DNA of 64,000 bases. It comes from Akebia trifoliata (Eukaryota > Streptophyta > Magnoliopsida > Ranunculales > Lardizabalaceae). The number at the start of each line of letters is the position of its first letter. The first letter of the stretch is position 1. The notes under the pieces were generated by a model. It did no database searches. It was given only the letters and a program-made list of their open reading frames with translations, and was not told the origin of the DNA. Location of the stretch: positions 21,049,292 to 21,113,291 of the forward strand of contig CM030719.1 of assembly GCA_017979445.1 (NCBI GenBank), in the 5' to 3' direction. Shown in pieces: positions 25,280-44,200 of the stretch. A program made the translations under genes and the position numbers.

Positions 25280-25549
25280 TCAAGGGACCAAGGCAAATGG
25301 GTTCCTATTCTTCATTTTTTTTACGGGTTCAGTTTCATCATTCCTTCGCATTTTTTGACTTAGTAAATGGATGGTTTTAGTTGGACAGGGGTAAGCAATA
25401 TGTCCTACACTACCATACATGTGGCAATTTAGAGAGTTTCCTTGAACCATAGCTTTTCCTTTATCGTTGAAATTCTTTGAATATTGAGTCAGAGATGGAA
25501 AACTAGAAATGGATCCTGCAGTGATAATTCCTGTTGTGAAACAATTCAT
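25280..25549 (-). pseudogene. retrotransposon gag-like fragment
   Basis: A - strand open stretch of 89 residues contains GKAMVQGNSLNCHMYGSVGH followed by IAYPCP. This is the layout of a gag zinc knuckle (C-x2-C-x4-H-x4-C) in which the second cysteine has become tyrosine. No protease or polymerase is linked to it. It lies between the kinase pseudogene exons ending at 24911 and starting at 25554. The assignment rests on one motif. Confidence 0.4.
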
Positions 25550-25790
25550 GGAGGGATTTTGAACAAAACGCTTCGGCCATCTTTCCAGGCCAATGCTGAA
25601 TGCTGTGATCCTGAGTGGAGAAAACTAATGGAACAGTGCTGGTCACCAGACCCCATAGCCCGTCCATCTTTCACACTGAGATAACAAACAGGCTGCGTGT
25701 ATGTCAATGGCACTCCAGACAAAGGGACATAATCAGGCAAACCGATGAAGCCCATCCATCATCTCCGTGCAGTCAAATCATAACGAGCTC

Positions 25791-26285
25791 TCAATTGATT
25801 CTTTAAGATCCAAGATCAAGAACATGAATAAAATGTGTAATGTTTTTCCCCCCACCTTTTTAATAAATCTATTTGTTTATTTTTTTCAAAAGTACAAAAG
25901 TTTCTGGTCGAAATGTATATTAAACAGAACAAAAGTTTCTGATCGAAATGTATATTAAACAGAACATTTACATTTCTCTCATTAACTTGGAAATTCTTTT
26001 GATCAAAGAAAGACTTGTAATACATACAGTTCTCTTCTAAGAGTCTTGCACAAAGTCCTAGAATACCTGTTCGAGTGTTAGGTTTGCATTGTTGGTCCTT
26101 AGCCAACAATTTTGGAGTAGGTCCAATAGGCAGTAATTAATAGAAAGTTGGCTGAGATAATTTGGGCACCTTCAATGAAGGTCGATTTCAGTCCCACTTG
26201 AAAAGAAAAAAAATTATTCTAGTTAAATATCTTAAAAGAGCAAGAGGAACCCTAGAGAACTTGGATTTAGGAAAAGTACCCAAAG
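25791..26285. other. no gene recognised
   Basis: Non-coding, with one two-copy tandem repeat of about 35 bases at 25896-25965 (AAAAGTTTCTGGTCGAAATG and near-identical copy). Confidence 0.6.
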
Positions 26286-26860
26286 TTGTTGCTTGAAGGC
26301 AATCATGAGGTTTGTTTCCCTTATTTCTCCATCTGGGGATCCAAAGTACCCACAAAAGTGTCTTTCTTCATGTCATTAGCTGTCTGGAATAAACTTCCAA
26401 CTGTTGACCTTCTTAAGTGCAAGGACCTTTTTTGGGTTTGGTTATTGTTGCGTGTGGAAAGTAAGTGGGGAGTTCGTGGATCATATTCTCACCCCTTGTG
26501 AGGTTGCTTTAAGTGTTTGATTTCATTTTTTATCATTGTTCAAGGTTCTTTGGTGTTAAATTGCGCTCGGTATTTTCCCTTTATGTTGGAAGTCCCCACC
26601 CTTTTCTGATAGGTTGAAGATTATGTGGAAGCTAACTCCATTTGCAATTTGCTAGGGCTTGTGGAAAGAGAGGAATACCCTCATGTTTGATTGGAAGGAA
26701 AGCAATTTGCAAGAGTTAATTTTTTAATATCATTGGATTATTATTTTATTGGTATAAACAGTTTAAAGAGTTTAGGGGTTGTTTTTTTTTTAAGATTTTC
26801 TGTTTAGATGGAAAAATGTAATTCGGGAGTGATCCTTTGTCTTTGCTTTATTTGAGGACT
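26286..26860 (+). pseudogene. LINE polyprotein C-terminal remnant (zf-RVT)
   Basis: The piece IWGSKVPTKVSFFMSLAVWN followed by LPTVDLLKCKD is the start of the zinc-binding region after the reverse transcriptase of plant LINEs. Further on, in other frames, come IMWKLTPFAIC and GLWKERNTLMFD, the typical tail of the same polyprotein. Stops and frame changes separate the pieces, and the zinc-ligand part is degraded. It is a 5'-truncated, dead copy on the + strand. Confidence 0.7.
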
Positions 26861-28608
26861 CCTTGTCTTCTTAATCTTTGAGATAAGATTTTGTTGTCGT
26901 TCCCAAAACTAAATAGAGGACTTAAAATTTGTTAAACCCTTAACATAGATCAAAGCTCAAGACTCGTACAAACCCATAAGGTAGTTCAATTAAATTGTAT
27001 GGATGTAATTAAGGATCATGATCCCTTGATTCATGAAGAATGACTCAGAAAAAAAATAAAAAACACGATCCCAATTATTTAAATACAAAAATCAATGATT
27101 GAGATTTATCCTTGGGATAAGTATCCTCAAGATATGTGTTAGCAAGATACGCATATATCTCAGCTTTGGATATTGTACCAAATAGGTTGGGATCATGTGA
27201 TTTCCCATGAGTCAACGAATCCCAAACCTATAATTATCTTGGTTTGTCTAAGTTATTATTAATCTAGAATTTTTTTTAAATATGTTGCAGTAACCTAACA
27301 CTTGAATTTCATTAACCTAAGACTTTAAATCCAATCTCAAGCTCCTTTACTTATTTATGAGGAGAAAGCATAAGAGAGAGAATGGAGATTTGTTTTTGAG
27401 ACTTTAGACTTGAGAGAGTCAGAGAAGTGAGTTGAAAAACTTGAAAGAGGGAAAACAAAGTGAAAAAAACTATATGATTTCTTAGTATCTTTTTCTTTTT
27501 CTCTTTTTGAAATTCCAAAACGGAGATCCATTAAGGTTTCCTTTTTTTTTTTTTATATAGAGTTTTTTTTTAAGTTTACATTAACATGCCAACTTTTACT
27601 TAAGACACACCAATTTATATCTAATAATTTTCAAAAGCACTGGTGTGATGAAAGTAAAGTTGGTGTACTAATATAATCTTTTTTTTTTCTTAAACTTATA
27701 AGCATAGTCACAATTGTCAGAATTTTTTCAAAAATTCATAAAATTCTTCGAATAAGAAACTAACCGATTAAACCAGTAAATTGATGAATTAATCAATGAT
27801 TTATCGACAAATTATAGAATATGACCACATTTTTACTCTTTACCCTCAAAATTTTATTTCCTTCAATATTCAAATCTCAAAAACAAGATAGGATTTTTCG
27901 GGATGGATTTTAGTTAAAATCCCCAAAATATCATTTGTATATTCCCCTAAATTTATCCAATTTTTTTCCTCTAATTTTTCTTGAAATTATCCAAAGTAAA
28001 GCTCGGATCATTTGAATAATAATTGAATCCAAACTTGTTTACCATGCTTCTACATACCCCAACATGGCAACATGCAATGCAAGGGCCTATTAAAGGAAAA
28101 ATTGGGAAAAAAACTTTGAAACGGCCAGCCCTCTTCTAGATTTTGACGGAACCCTCTCCATTGGACCACACATTGCATTTCTAAGGAGGTGTTTCAAATT
28201 TGGTGGAAATGTAGGGGTGTGAAATAAATTCAAAATGTCATGTGTCTTGTAACAAGGAGGGTTCCTTCAAATTTGAAGCGGGTTGTCTGCTTCAAAGTCA
28301 GACTCGATTTTTTGGGGGGACGTTAGGCGACCGCCTAAGTTGCATTATGATTGAGTCGGGCCTGAATATAATATATAATTAAACTTAATTAAACAATAGA
28401 TTATAAACAATAAGAGATTTATGGGGCAGACATATTTGTTGCAATTTTATTACAAAATCTCCCTTACTTTATCAAGTTTGTAATTCAAAACACCTTAACT
28501 TATGAACCAAGCTAGCCTATGTTAGTAAGATTTCTAATCTTACTAAGGGTTGCAATCCAACACCACAGATTTTTAGATTCCATAAATAAAAAAAACTCAT
28601 ATTAAAAA

Positions 28609-28648
<40 letters not shown>

Positions 28649-28985
28649 TTTTTTTAAGCTTGATCCAAAATGTTGAAAATGTCCGGATAATAAACTCTTA
28701 AATTTAAAATTAAAATTCAACCGTGAAAATTAATGTTTTGTGTGTGTGCGCTTTAGGGAAATTCTTAGAATGTTGTTATATATAATCCCGTGGCATCAAA
28801 TCATATTTTTGGATATCACAAATTGATGCAGTTAGGAAACTTTTCTTACTAATTTGAAGGAAAGTATTTTTTTTTTACTTATCAAATCCAAGAGTGGGAT
28901 CTACGTCTTTAAAATGATCAAATACATGTAATATTCCCAATTCTTTCAATTAAATACTTAATATATTCTCTCTATGTGATCGGAG
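26861..28985. other. no gene; MITE and dispersed repeat
   Basis: Contains a member of the TTTTACTTAAAACAC MITE family (27558-27680), with CCAACTTTTACTTAAGACAC mirrored by GTAAAGTTGGTG. It also holds the first copy of a dispersed repeat (27705-27970; others at 35900-36200 and 39660-39870) and a (TA)n run at 28617-28646. No coding resemblance was seen. Confidence 0.55.
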
Positions 28986-29617
28986 TAGGGATGTCAATGG
29001 GTCGGTTTCGATTCAGTTCCTAAGCACTTAGAATTATAACCATTATATTTTTATTTTTATTTTTTGATTTTGCCTCATGTCGGTTCCAGTTTAAAAATAA
29101 ATAGAATCGAAACAACCAAAAAACACTAGTACCCATTAGTTCCAATTCTCAAGAATTAAATGAAAGAAAATGTATTTTGAATCATTGTAAAACTTCTTTT
29201 AAAAAAAAATTAACATATTATCTACAAAATTATTAACCTAGCTAGAATTTGTTATAATAAAAGATATATAAGTTAATGATTTTTTCAAAAATAAAAGTTT
29301 ATCTTCTTTAAAAGTAATAAATTTTCAAAAGAGATACCTCTTTTTAAGCTCCAATCCATGGTTTATATATGAAAAATTGAAGACCTTTCAAATAATATGC
29401 ATTAATTTTGCAATAAAAGAATACCTTAAATCATCTATAGTATAAAAAGAAATGATAAAATAAATCGGTTCCGAGTACCCATCGGATAGAGCCTAACAAT
29501 TCTAGCTCCTATCAGTTTGGTTTCATTTTAGATCCAACTCTAATAGATTCCAATAAAAAGGGAATCATAACTGTTTTGGTTTGAATTCAATTAAATGGGT
29601 ACCAAATGACACTTCTA
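28986..29617. mobile_element. hAT-like non-autonomous element 3
   Basis: Starts TAGGGATGTCAATGGGTCGG and ends AATGACACTTCTA, a degenerate inverted repeat. The flanks GATCGGAG (28978-28985) and GTTCGGAG (29618-29625) match at 7 of 8 positions, consistent with an aged hAT 8-bp duplication. It is 632 bp, AT-rich and non-coding. The terminal motif is shared with the elements at 39102, 60628 and 63569. Confidence 0.65.
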
Positions 29618-29625
29618 GTTCGGAG

Positions 29626-31679
29626 AGAATAGATAGAATTGAATATGTTACAAGTATTTAATTTTTAAAAAAAATGTAGTTCCTACTCTAAAGTGTGTTG
29701 AATAACAAACTCGATAAAGTAAGGGAGTTTTTAAATAAAAATTTATCCATATAGGTCCAATAAATTTCTCTTAAATAATTAAATTAAAGAGTAACAAGTC
29801 AATAAAGATAGAAGATCAACCCAGGAACAAATTTAATTAAGAATTCCACATTAGAGTTTGGATCTCACCATTAATCAAGAAGCAACAGGAACAATTAATC
29901 TATAATATATGATATTGAAAATGAATAGTAATGATTAATTGGACGTGGAATTCTTGAGGGGTTATTTATTTTATTTTATTTTTAACAAAAAGAGTGGTTT
30001 TTTGCTCATAGTAGACTCTTTAGGACGTGCCATGTCAAACATGAAATAGTTTTGTAAGTAACAAGAGTAATTTCGTAAAAAATAATGTTGAAGTGACTTT
30101 AAGATCGTTCCTCATATCGCAAACCCTAACATGAAAGTGTGTAGTTCCTATACACTTTCACATCACCATGTGCGATATTAGGTACAATCTTGAGGTCTTC
30201 CAGCACGATGCTTTCGTAAATTAGGGATGCCATTCAATACACGTGGGTTCATGTGATTGGTGAATCCCGATTTTCTGTGAGTAAAAAAAATTTCCCCAAA
30301 ATGGTTTGGATTAATTTCCAAGTATCATGCAAGCCTACTCAATGTGAAACCTTAGAGCAAATATGTTTTTGATCAAAATTTCTATACCCTATCTATAAAA
30401 AGGAAACGAAAACAACAAATTTATATTTCTTCTTATTGACCTACTTCCCATTTTTTATTAACAGACGGTTGAGATCCGTTGCAATCCTACGGCTGAAAAT
30501 GTTGGTAATATAATAGAGTATATGTTTTTTTATATCATCGCTAAATTAATAGATCAAAAACTAGATTCAATCATTGATTTTTGTTCTGAAGTGGAGATGT
30601 ATATGAGAGACAACTCATATGATCTTACAAGCATAACATAACACATACCATACAATCCTGCCACGCATCTCCATTTTCCTTTTTTCTGCATAAAATGTTT
30701 TGACTTGAAGTAAGACAGACGAAATTGTGTCTTCGACTCTTCGTGCATCTGTCAAGTATAGCAACAAAGGTAATTTTTTTCCCTTCTTCTTCATCTTAAG
30801 ACTCTGATTCAAGGTTTGAAATTAAAAATTTATAACTCGAGATGTTATTTGAATGGAGTTTAGGTTTTTGCTAGTTCAAATGAAGAGGCTGTTGTAAGCT
30901 GTGTTCGGGTAGAAGCTAATCTTAATTTTATTTTCATATTTTTTAATTAGTACTTGTGTCAAGAAAGATAACATCATCATCATCATCAAAGCCTGATCCC
31001 CAAGATGAATTTCGATATGGTAATTTGATATAAGGTCCCACAACACAAACACGTGGCATATTTAGAATTAATGTCATAGAGTCGAACAATTAGAGAGACT
31101 CACAGCAAACATATTTTCCGAATCGGATAGAAAGCAAGCAAGTTTCTCCTCTTTTTTCGAGGACTGGCACGCAACTCAAAAAATCTGTTTCATGTCTATC
31201 GTCACCCCACGTATGACAAATAAATCAGCATTCACCAACCTTATCCAATGAGGTCTCCAGATGTTACGTTTTGGGATCCGTTCCGGTTCGAACCGACCGA
31301 TCCGATCCTCATCGACCGAGTCAATCCTTTAAACCGGTCTAGACATTAATTGATAAAGAATTAGAAACTACAAGCACAAAATTTTACCTTTTGAGAAAAA
31401 GTAAAACTGGCCAACCGAGTTTCAAGAACCGGTTGAATTTCCAAAAGTTCCGGTTTGAGCCAATGTCGAGTTATGAAAGATTATTTACTCAAATTGGTGA
31501 TCTCACTCGGTTTGGCCGAGTCACATCGACCCGTTCGAGTTGAATCTGAGTCATCCGAGTATTAAAACCATCATGCCGTTTTTAGAAACTCAGTTCATTC
31601 GCCTCTTAAAAAGCACACAGCTTTCTTTGGAAAGTATCTGTAGAATTGGATTTTGGATCTAATAAAGTGATCGTAAGAG
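29626..31679. other. upstream region of the thiolase gene
   Basis: No gene recognised. 31265-31575 holds a repeat rich in GGTTCGAACCGACCGATCCG-like and CGAGTCA motifs, ending GTATTAAAACCAT, resembling 60850-61085. The last 100 bases before the start codon are presumably promoter and 5' leader; a TTAAAAAG stretch near 31605 is the only TATA-like motif seen. A - strand open stretch at 30554-30812 has no family resemblance. Confidence 0.4.
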
Positions 31680-38711
<7,032 letters not shown>

Positions 38712-38792
38712 ATGTCCTTCCATTTGTCATAGCAGAGAACAGTTTTTATATCATGATGACCATTCCCGCAAGGATTTGCGTTATAATCCCCC

Positions 38793-38815
38793 TAATAAAG
38801 CAATAATGTAATAAA
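38793..38815 (+). terminator. thiolase polyadenylation signals
   Basis: Two AATAAAG motifs, about 85 and 100 bases after the thiolase stop codon, within an AT-rich 3' region. They are placed as expected for plant near-upstream poly(A) elements. Confidence 0.6.
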
Positions 38816-39101
38816 GATGTGTTATCAATCATTTTAAAGTGGTATTCCTTTGTTAATAGAGTTTTTTATATTATGTTCTGGTGTTGTGTGTGACAGATGA
38901 AAAAACTCAAAACGCATTAGGGTTCTAGACCAAATAAATTGATAAATTAATCATATTTTACAATTATTCAACTGGTTATGGTTTTTGGTGGTGTCTGCAC
39001 CACTGTAACAGTATCAACGACCTCCAGCTTTAGATTCCATGGTGGAAACAGCCTTTTGCGTTCTTTTTCATTTCTTGCTAGGCGAGTGAGGCATCAATGG
39101 T

Positions 39102-39237
39102 TAGGGCTGGCAATGGGTTGGGTGTGGGATAACCATACCACAATTGCTGGATGATATCCAAATCCAAAATTTTACCGTTTTAGGTGGATGATCATACCTG
39201 ATTTCTTAACTGGGTCATCCAAAATTTTACTCTCGTC

Positions 39238-39284
<47 letters not shown>

Positions 39285-39536
39285 TTTAATAACAAAAATT
39301 ATATAATAAAAAATTAATTATTTACATATATTTATTTATAGAATATGAAATTATATTTTTGTTATCGGATAATCGGTAGGATATGATCTACATTCATACC
39401 GGACCTTACAAAACTTTTGGGTAAATAGGTATAGGGTAATATTACCCAAATTCTTAATTGGGTAGAAAAATCTTATCCATATCCGATTTATTCAGGTCTG
39501 ATGAATCAGGTATTATCCGACCCATTGCCAGCCCTA
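39102..39536. mobile_element. hAT-like non-autonomous element 4
   Basis: Starts TAGGGCTGGCAATGGGT and ends ACCCATTGCCAGCCCTA, near-perfect 17-base inverted repeats. The flanking 8-bp duplication TCAATGGT is perfect (39094-39101 and 39537-39544). It is 435 bp and non-coding, with an (AT)n run at 39240-39282. It sits in the gap between the convergent thiolase and E3 ligase genes. Confidence 0.9.
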
Positions 39537-39659
39537 TCAATGGTTAGCATGCAAGTGGGGTTCAATGGGCACACACCTTAGCTAAGTTGGCACTTTCAAA
39601 TTTAATCCTTTGTCTGTTACTCCTAAAGCAAGGTGAACAAAATTTTGGCGATAGGTAGT

Positions 39660-39870
39660 GTTCATGGTTGTAAAATTCTCTGAATAAGGGACTAAACGGT
39701 AAATCAATTTATAGATTAATTATGGAGAATGGTTACATTTTTACCCTTCACCCAATTCCAATTTCAATTTCAAGAATTAGATGAGATTATTTTTTGGGGT
39801 CTCGGTGTGTGTGTGTGTGGTGGTGTTCCTAAGAAAACCAAAAAAAAACAACGATATATTCCCTGATTTT
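39660..39870. repeat. dispersed repeat, copy 3
   Basis: Shares GTAAAATTCT, AATCAATTTATAGATTAAT, GGTTACATTTTTACCCTTCA and a following TTCAA/AAGA block with 27705-27970 and 35900-36200. Confidence 0.5.
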
Positions 39871-40416
39871 TCTATTGAATTTGATTTGCCTAATCCCATC
39901 TCAAGTAGTGATGGGGGAGTGCCAATGTCTCCTAGACTGGAAGCTTTTCTATGACCTCTCCTTTTGGACAAGATTCTAACTGTAGACATTTTATGGGTCA
40001 AGCTCATTCAGGGGGATTCCTTGATTAGGGATGCTGGTTGTACCTTATACTGCGTGTTGAGGCATATCGAAGAGTGTTAAAATTTCCCATTATCATCGCA
40101 GGTTTCAAAGTCTCATTCATGTTTTACTTCAGCACAACTGTCATCTTCAAAGGAACATATCGATTTATAAATCAAGACATTTACTAATGTTTGACACACG
40201 TTACGTTTGTAGTGGCACCTTAAGATTCCAATAAACTGCACCCAAGTAGCAGATGGCCTCATCGTCATTACTATATAATTAAAACTGTAATTTAAAGCCA
40301 AGGGAGCTGTAGTGAAACTAAGTTGGCAAGGCATGTGGAGTGATGATCTCATGACCTGGATCAAAACCCGCACCTTCATGTTGACCACTAACCCCTTGCT
40401 TTTGCAAAACCGGAAT

Positions 40417-40449
<33 letters not shown>

Positions 40450-41227
40450 CAATGGATTTCATTGGTGAACGTTTTGGGTAAGTTCCACAAACCAAACTGG
40501 TTTTCATTGTTTTTGAGATAATAATCAAATCAGTTAAGGTCACTAAACCCAGAGACGGTAGTACTACATGCCGAAGGCACAGATGGAGCATATTTCATGC
40601 CAAGGCAGACTCATTGCCAACCAAACCTGGTATTTTTATTAATTTAAAAAAAAAAAATCATGAAAAGGAAGTTAAGGATACCAAGAATACAATAAGCAAT
40701 ACATGCAACTTACCCTACTAATCTCCACTACAGTAAAAAATCAGAAATGCTACAAACACAATCCCAACGACTCAAAAGCTCTTAAAACACCATAAAATTC
40801 TTGCACTACAAGAAAAATGGAAAAAAAGTGCCTACCCATGATTGAAATGAAAATGTCCTGAAAAAATTACTCTATTCTCAAAAGTATGATTATTCCTCCT
40901 TTTCATAAAACCCCCAACTAATCTTACATCTGAAATTTTCTGTTGTTTTGACTAAATTTCTTCAAAAAGAGAAACAAGAGCAACAAAAGATCCAATGTAA
41001 CCACATCCCAGCATCATTTTAGAGATTGATATGATATACCCGGGAAAAAAAGAAGAAAAAAGGAAACATATTATAGGATATACAATCTGGCATAAAAGCC
41101 CATCCACCACATATTCCAGACAAATTGAACTAATTGATTTGAACAACTAAAGCCATAAAACTTAATTTCATCTTCAATTTAAATCACTGCAATCCAATGG
41201 CCTAAATTATGCTGAAGCTCTTCCACA
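39871..41227. other. intergenic / 3' region of the E3 ligase gene
   Basis: No gene recognised. (AT)n at 40419-40447. The part next to 41228 is presumably the 3' untranslated region of the - strand E3 ligase gene; its poly(A) site could not be located with confidence. Confidence 0.5.
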
Positions 41228-44200
41228 TCAAGTGATACTTGACTTGCAAATCGGACATGATGTTTTTGTTCTTAGCCATGGATCAATGCACTGACAAAAC
41301 AAAACAAATGAGACAAAAAAAAGTGAGCCGTTAGGTGAAAATCCTTTAACAGAAAACAACTTTCACAACTTGTGGGAGTTTAAAAGAGTTTATTTACGTC
41401 TTTATGAAATTTGTGTAAGCAAGGGAGATGGCGAACAGTATCTCCAGTGGCTGGGGCTTCAAGGCAGATTGCGCAAGCTTCTTCATTGTTGTCCGTCTGC
41501 ATGAGAGAGAGAGATCAAGACAACAATTAACCAAAAAAGCGCATTCTCCTAAGAGCTTTAAGGCCAATTTTCAAATGTTTTTTTCCCTCTAATTTTAGAA
41601 TAGAAATACATTTTAAGTAGAAAACTAAATTACCTGGACTATAGATTCTGGCAAGTTATTAATCTGATTAATAGATGCACCCTGCTGGTGATTGTTCTGG
41701 TCAAGGGCCAATAACATTTCATAATCATTTCTGCAAAAACCAAAGAAGAAAACATTATCTTACTGAAAACATAAAGGGAACAAAGTTCTTTATACAGAAA
41801 GCGTCTATGAACTCATTGAATGGAAAATAATCTTACTAGGTTTCCCTCGGTAACAATAGGGGAGGCCTCAAGAACTACAGGAGGAGGTCAGTTAAAATGG
41901 TATCAAAACACAGGCACCAAGGAAAAAAGCCAAATCACTTAATCATAATATCTCAGTAGGAAAGTGATGGGGACATCAAAGCTTGAAAAGTAGATTCAAT
42001 TTATTATTTAATTTTCTATTTTAGGGCTTTGTTTTTATGGTTTTTGGGCTTATCTTCATGTTTTATTGGCCCATGATCTTAGTATAATGTTTTGGGTAGT
42101 TTGATAAATTTAGTTTGTCTTTTATTTAAATTTATAAGGATTGAAAATTTAGGAGAGAGAAATTTAAGAAAATTAGGTTATTTATTTAGTATTTTGGTTT
42201 TATCAGGACTCTTCATTGATTTTCTGTATTTATAATAGGGTTTATTTAAGAAAAGAAGAGAATGAATTAAAAAAAACAGAATTGTTTTCTTGTTTTGAAT
42301 GTTGGTGCATTCAACGTGGTTTTGATGCCATAGAAATCATTGGTGGTGATTCCAAGGTAAATATATATTTCTTTAAATAAAAAGAAAAAAAATTAATTCT
42401 CTATCTTTTTCTTCAATCCATCTTTTCTACAATTTTTTTGTTTATTTGTAAAAGATCAAGAAACCACCAAGTGCCCTCTAATCCTTTTAAGAAACCAACC
42501 CATAAATTATGTTTTCTTGATTTTCAAGAAATCTTGAATTCTTGATCTCTTGAATTTTGATTCTTCAATTCTTGAATCTTGAACTTTGATTCTTGATTTC
42601 TTAAAAGTTAAACTCCATTTTTTCTCAACCTTTAAACCATTTCCTCATTCTCTTAACCTTTAATCCTTACCTTACAAACCTGAACTCTTTCATTTACCAT
42701 ATAAACATAGATAATCAATCATAATTGCCAAATCCCACAACTAAACCTTTGTGGTTGACCCTAAACTTTTAAGGTAAGCCTATTGTAGCCAAATCCTTAA
42801 CCCGGTCCAAATCTTTAACCAAACTAAGATTTCCCAATCCCCTTATTTCATCTTCTTCCCTCATCGTCCTACGTTAGAATGTTTACCAATAACAAAAATA
42901 AATAAATAAATTAGGGAGACCATTCAAATGAGTTTATTATTTTTGTTTACTAGTAGACATTATTAGTACAAAGCAATACCAAGGGACTTTTTAGCAAAGA
43001 ATGGTGGCATGCCTCATGAATTCCCCCAGGAGTAGGAGAACAATAACCACACTGCTTCATACAAAATTAAGCCTAGATGCAAACCAAATTGTTCCAATCG
43101 AATTGTCCCTCATAACAGTGGAAATTTGACAGCTAAAAAGTTCTTACTCAATTATCTCTGCCAATTAGCTAAAACTTAAACTTTTGCTCATAATATTTCA
43201 TTAAATGAACTAAAAGCAAATCGAATAATGTATTTGATAAGCCGCCCCAAGCTCTCGATAACACAAACTAGTGCACGGGATTTCATAATAGAAGAAAATG
43301 ATATGGAATTATTAGAGTAAAAGAAAGCCAGAGGTAGGTTGTCGTATACAATCCAACGGGAAAAGAAAGATTGATGCGGGATAATCTCCATGCTGGGCAG
43401 GGTGGCCCATGAGGTGGGGCTCATTCGTGGGGTGGCCTATGAGGTGGGACCTTGCAATGGGAGTGGCCCAAGAGATGGGGCCCACTAAGGGGAGGGCTTG
43501 ACTGTGGTTTGGGCTATGAGAAGTAAATCTCATGCTCCTCATCAATAGTGGCTTTGTGGAGAATTGGTTAAAATCCTACAACAAAAATTGGTATTAGAAC
43601 AGGTCATGTGAGAAGAATTGTAGAAAGTAATTGTTAAGTCTCATATCGAGAACTTGGCAGATATACATATTAACTAAAGTGTGAATGGACATAAATGCCT
43701 TTACATAGAATTAATAGTAAGAAACTACATTATTTCCAATATTCCCCCTTAATTGTGGCAAATATATTAACTAAGTCCAGCTTGACAAGATAAGAGTTAG
43801 TGACAAAAGCACCAACAATTTTCGTAAGCATATCGACAAGTTGATCTGAAGAAAATACAAAGATTGTCTGAAGAGCACTATATCGAACTTTCTCTCTATA
43901 TGCTTGGTAAGATCGTGAAGAACTGAATCAGAAACAAGCATAATGGTAAACTAGTAAGCACAAAACAAATTAGAAGAACCAGAGATCGGAAAACCCAACT
44001 TCTTCAGCAAAGATGTAAGCCAAATAAGCTCACAAGTGCCAAGAACCATAGCATAATACTCAACTTCAACAGAAAAACGGGAAACCACACTATGTTTCTT
44101 ACTTTTCCACGAGATCAGGTTACCACCATGGAAAGTATAGAAACTAGAGGTAGATCTCATATCTATAAGAAAACCATCATAATCAACATCAGTGAAGCAG

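Larger units (their letters stand above)
22319..25790 (+). pseudogene. Raf-like MAPKKK (PB1-kinase class) pseudogene
   Basis: Exons of the kinase domain of plant Raf-like MAPKKKs are recognisable. 22319-22409, with its duplicate at about 22907-22992, carries [18 protein letters not shown] with the VAIK lysine. 23512-23678 carries [16 protein letters not shown]. 23787-23934 carries [20 protein letters not shown] with the HFDLK catalytic loop. 24344-24468 carries VGDFGLSR and [11 protein letters not shown]. 24825-24911 carries [19 protein letters not shown]. 25554 onward carries [17 protein letters not shown]. The gene is broken. No upstream glycine-loop exon or N-terminal PB1 region is present, and the first exon is doubled. 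The donor after LLRKDS reads CTAAGG where GTAAGG is expected, so translation stops at TAA. The last exon has a 2-base excess within [11 protein letters not shown] and a further frame change after it. The catalytic motifs themselves are intact. Confidence 0.88.
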
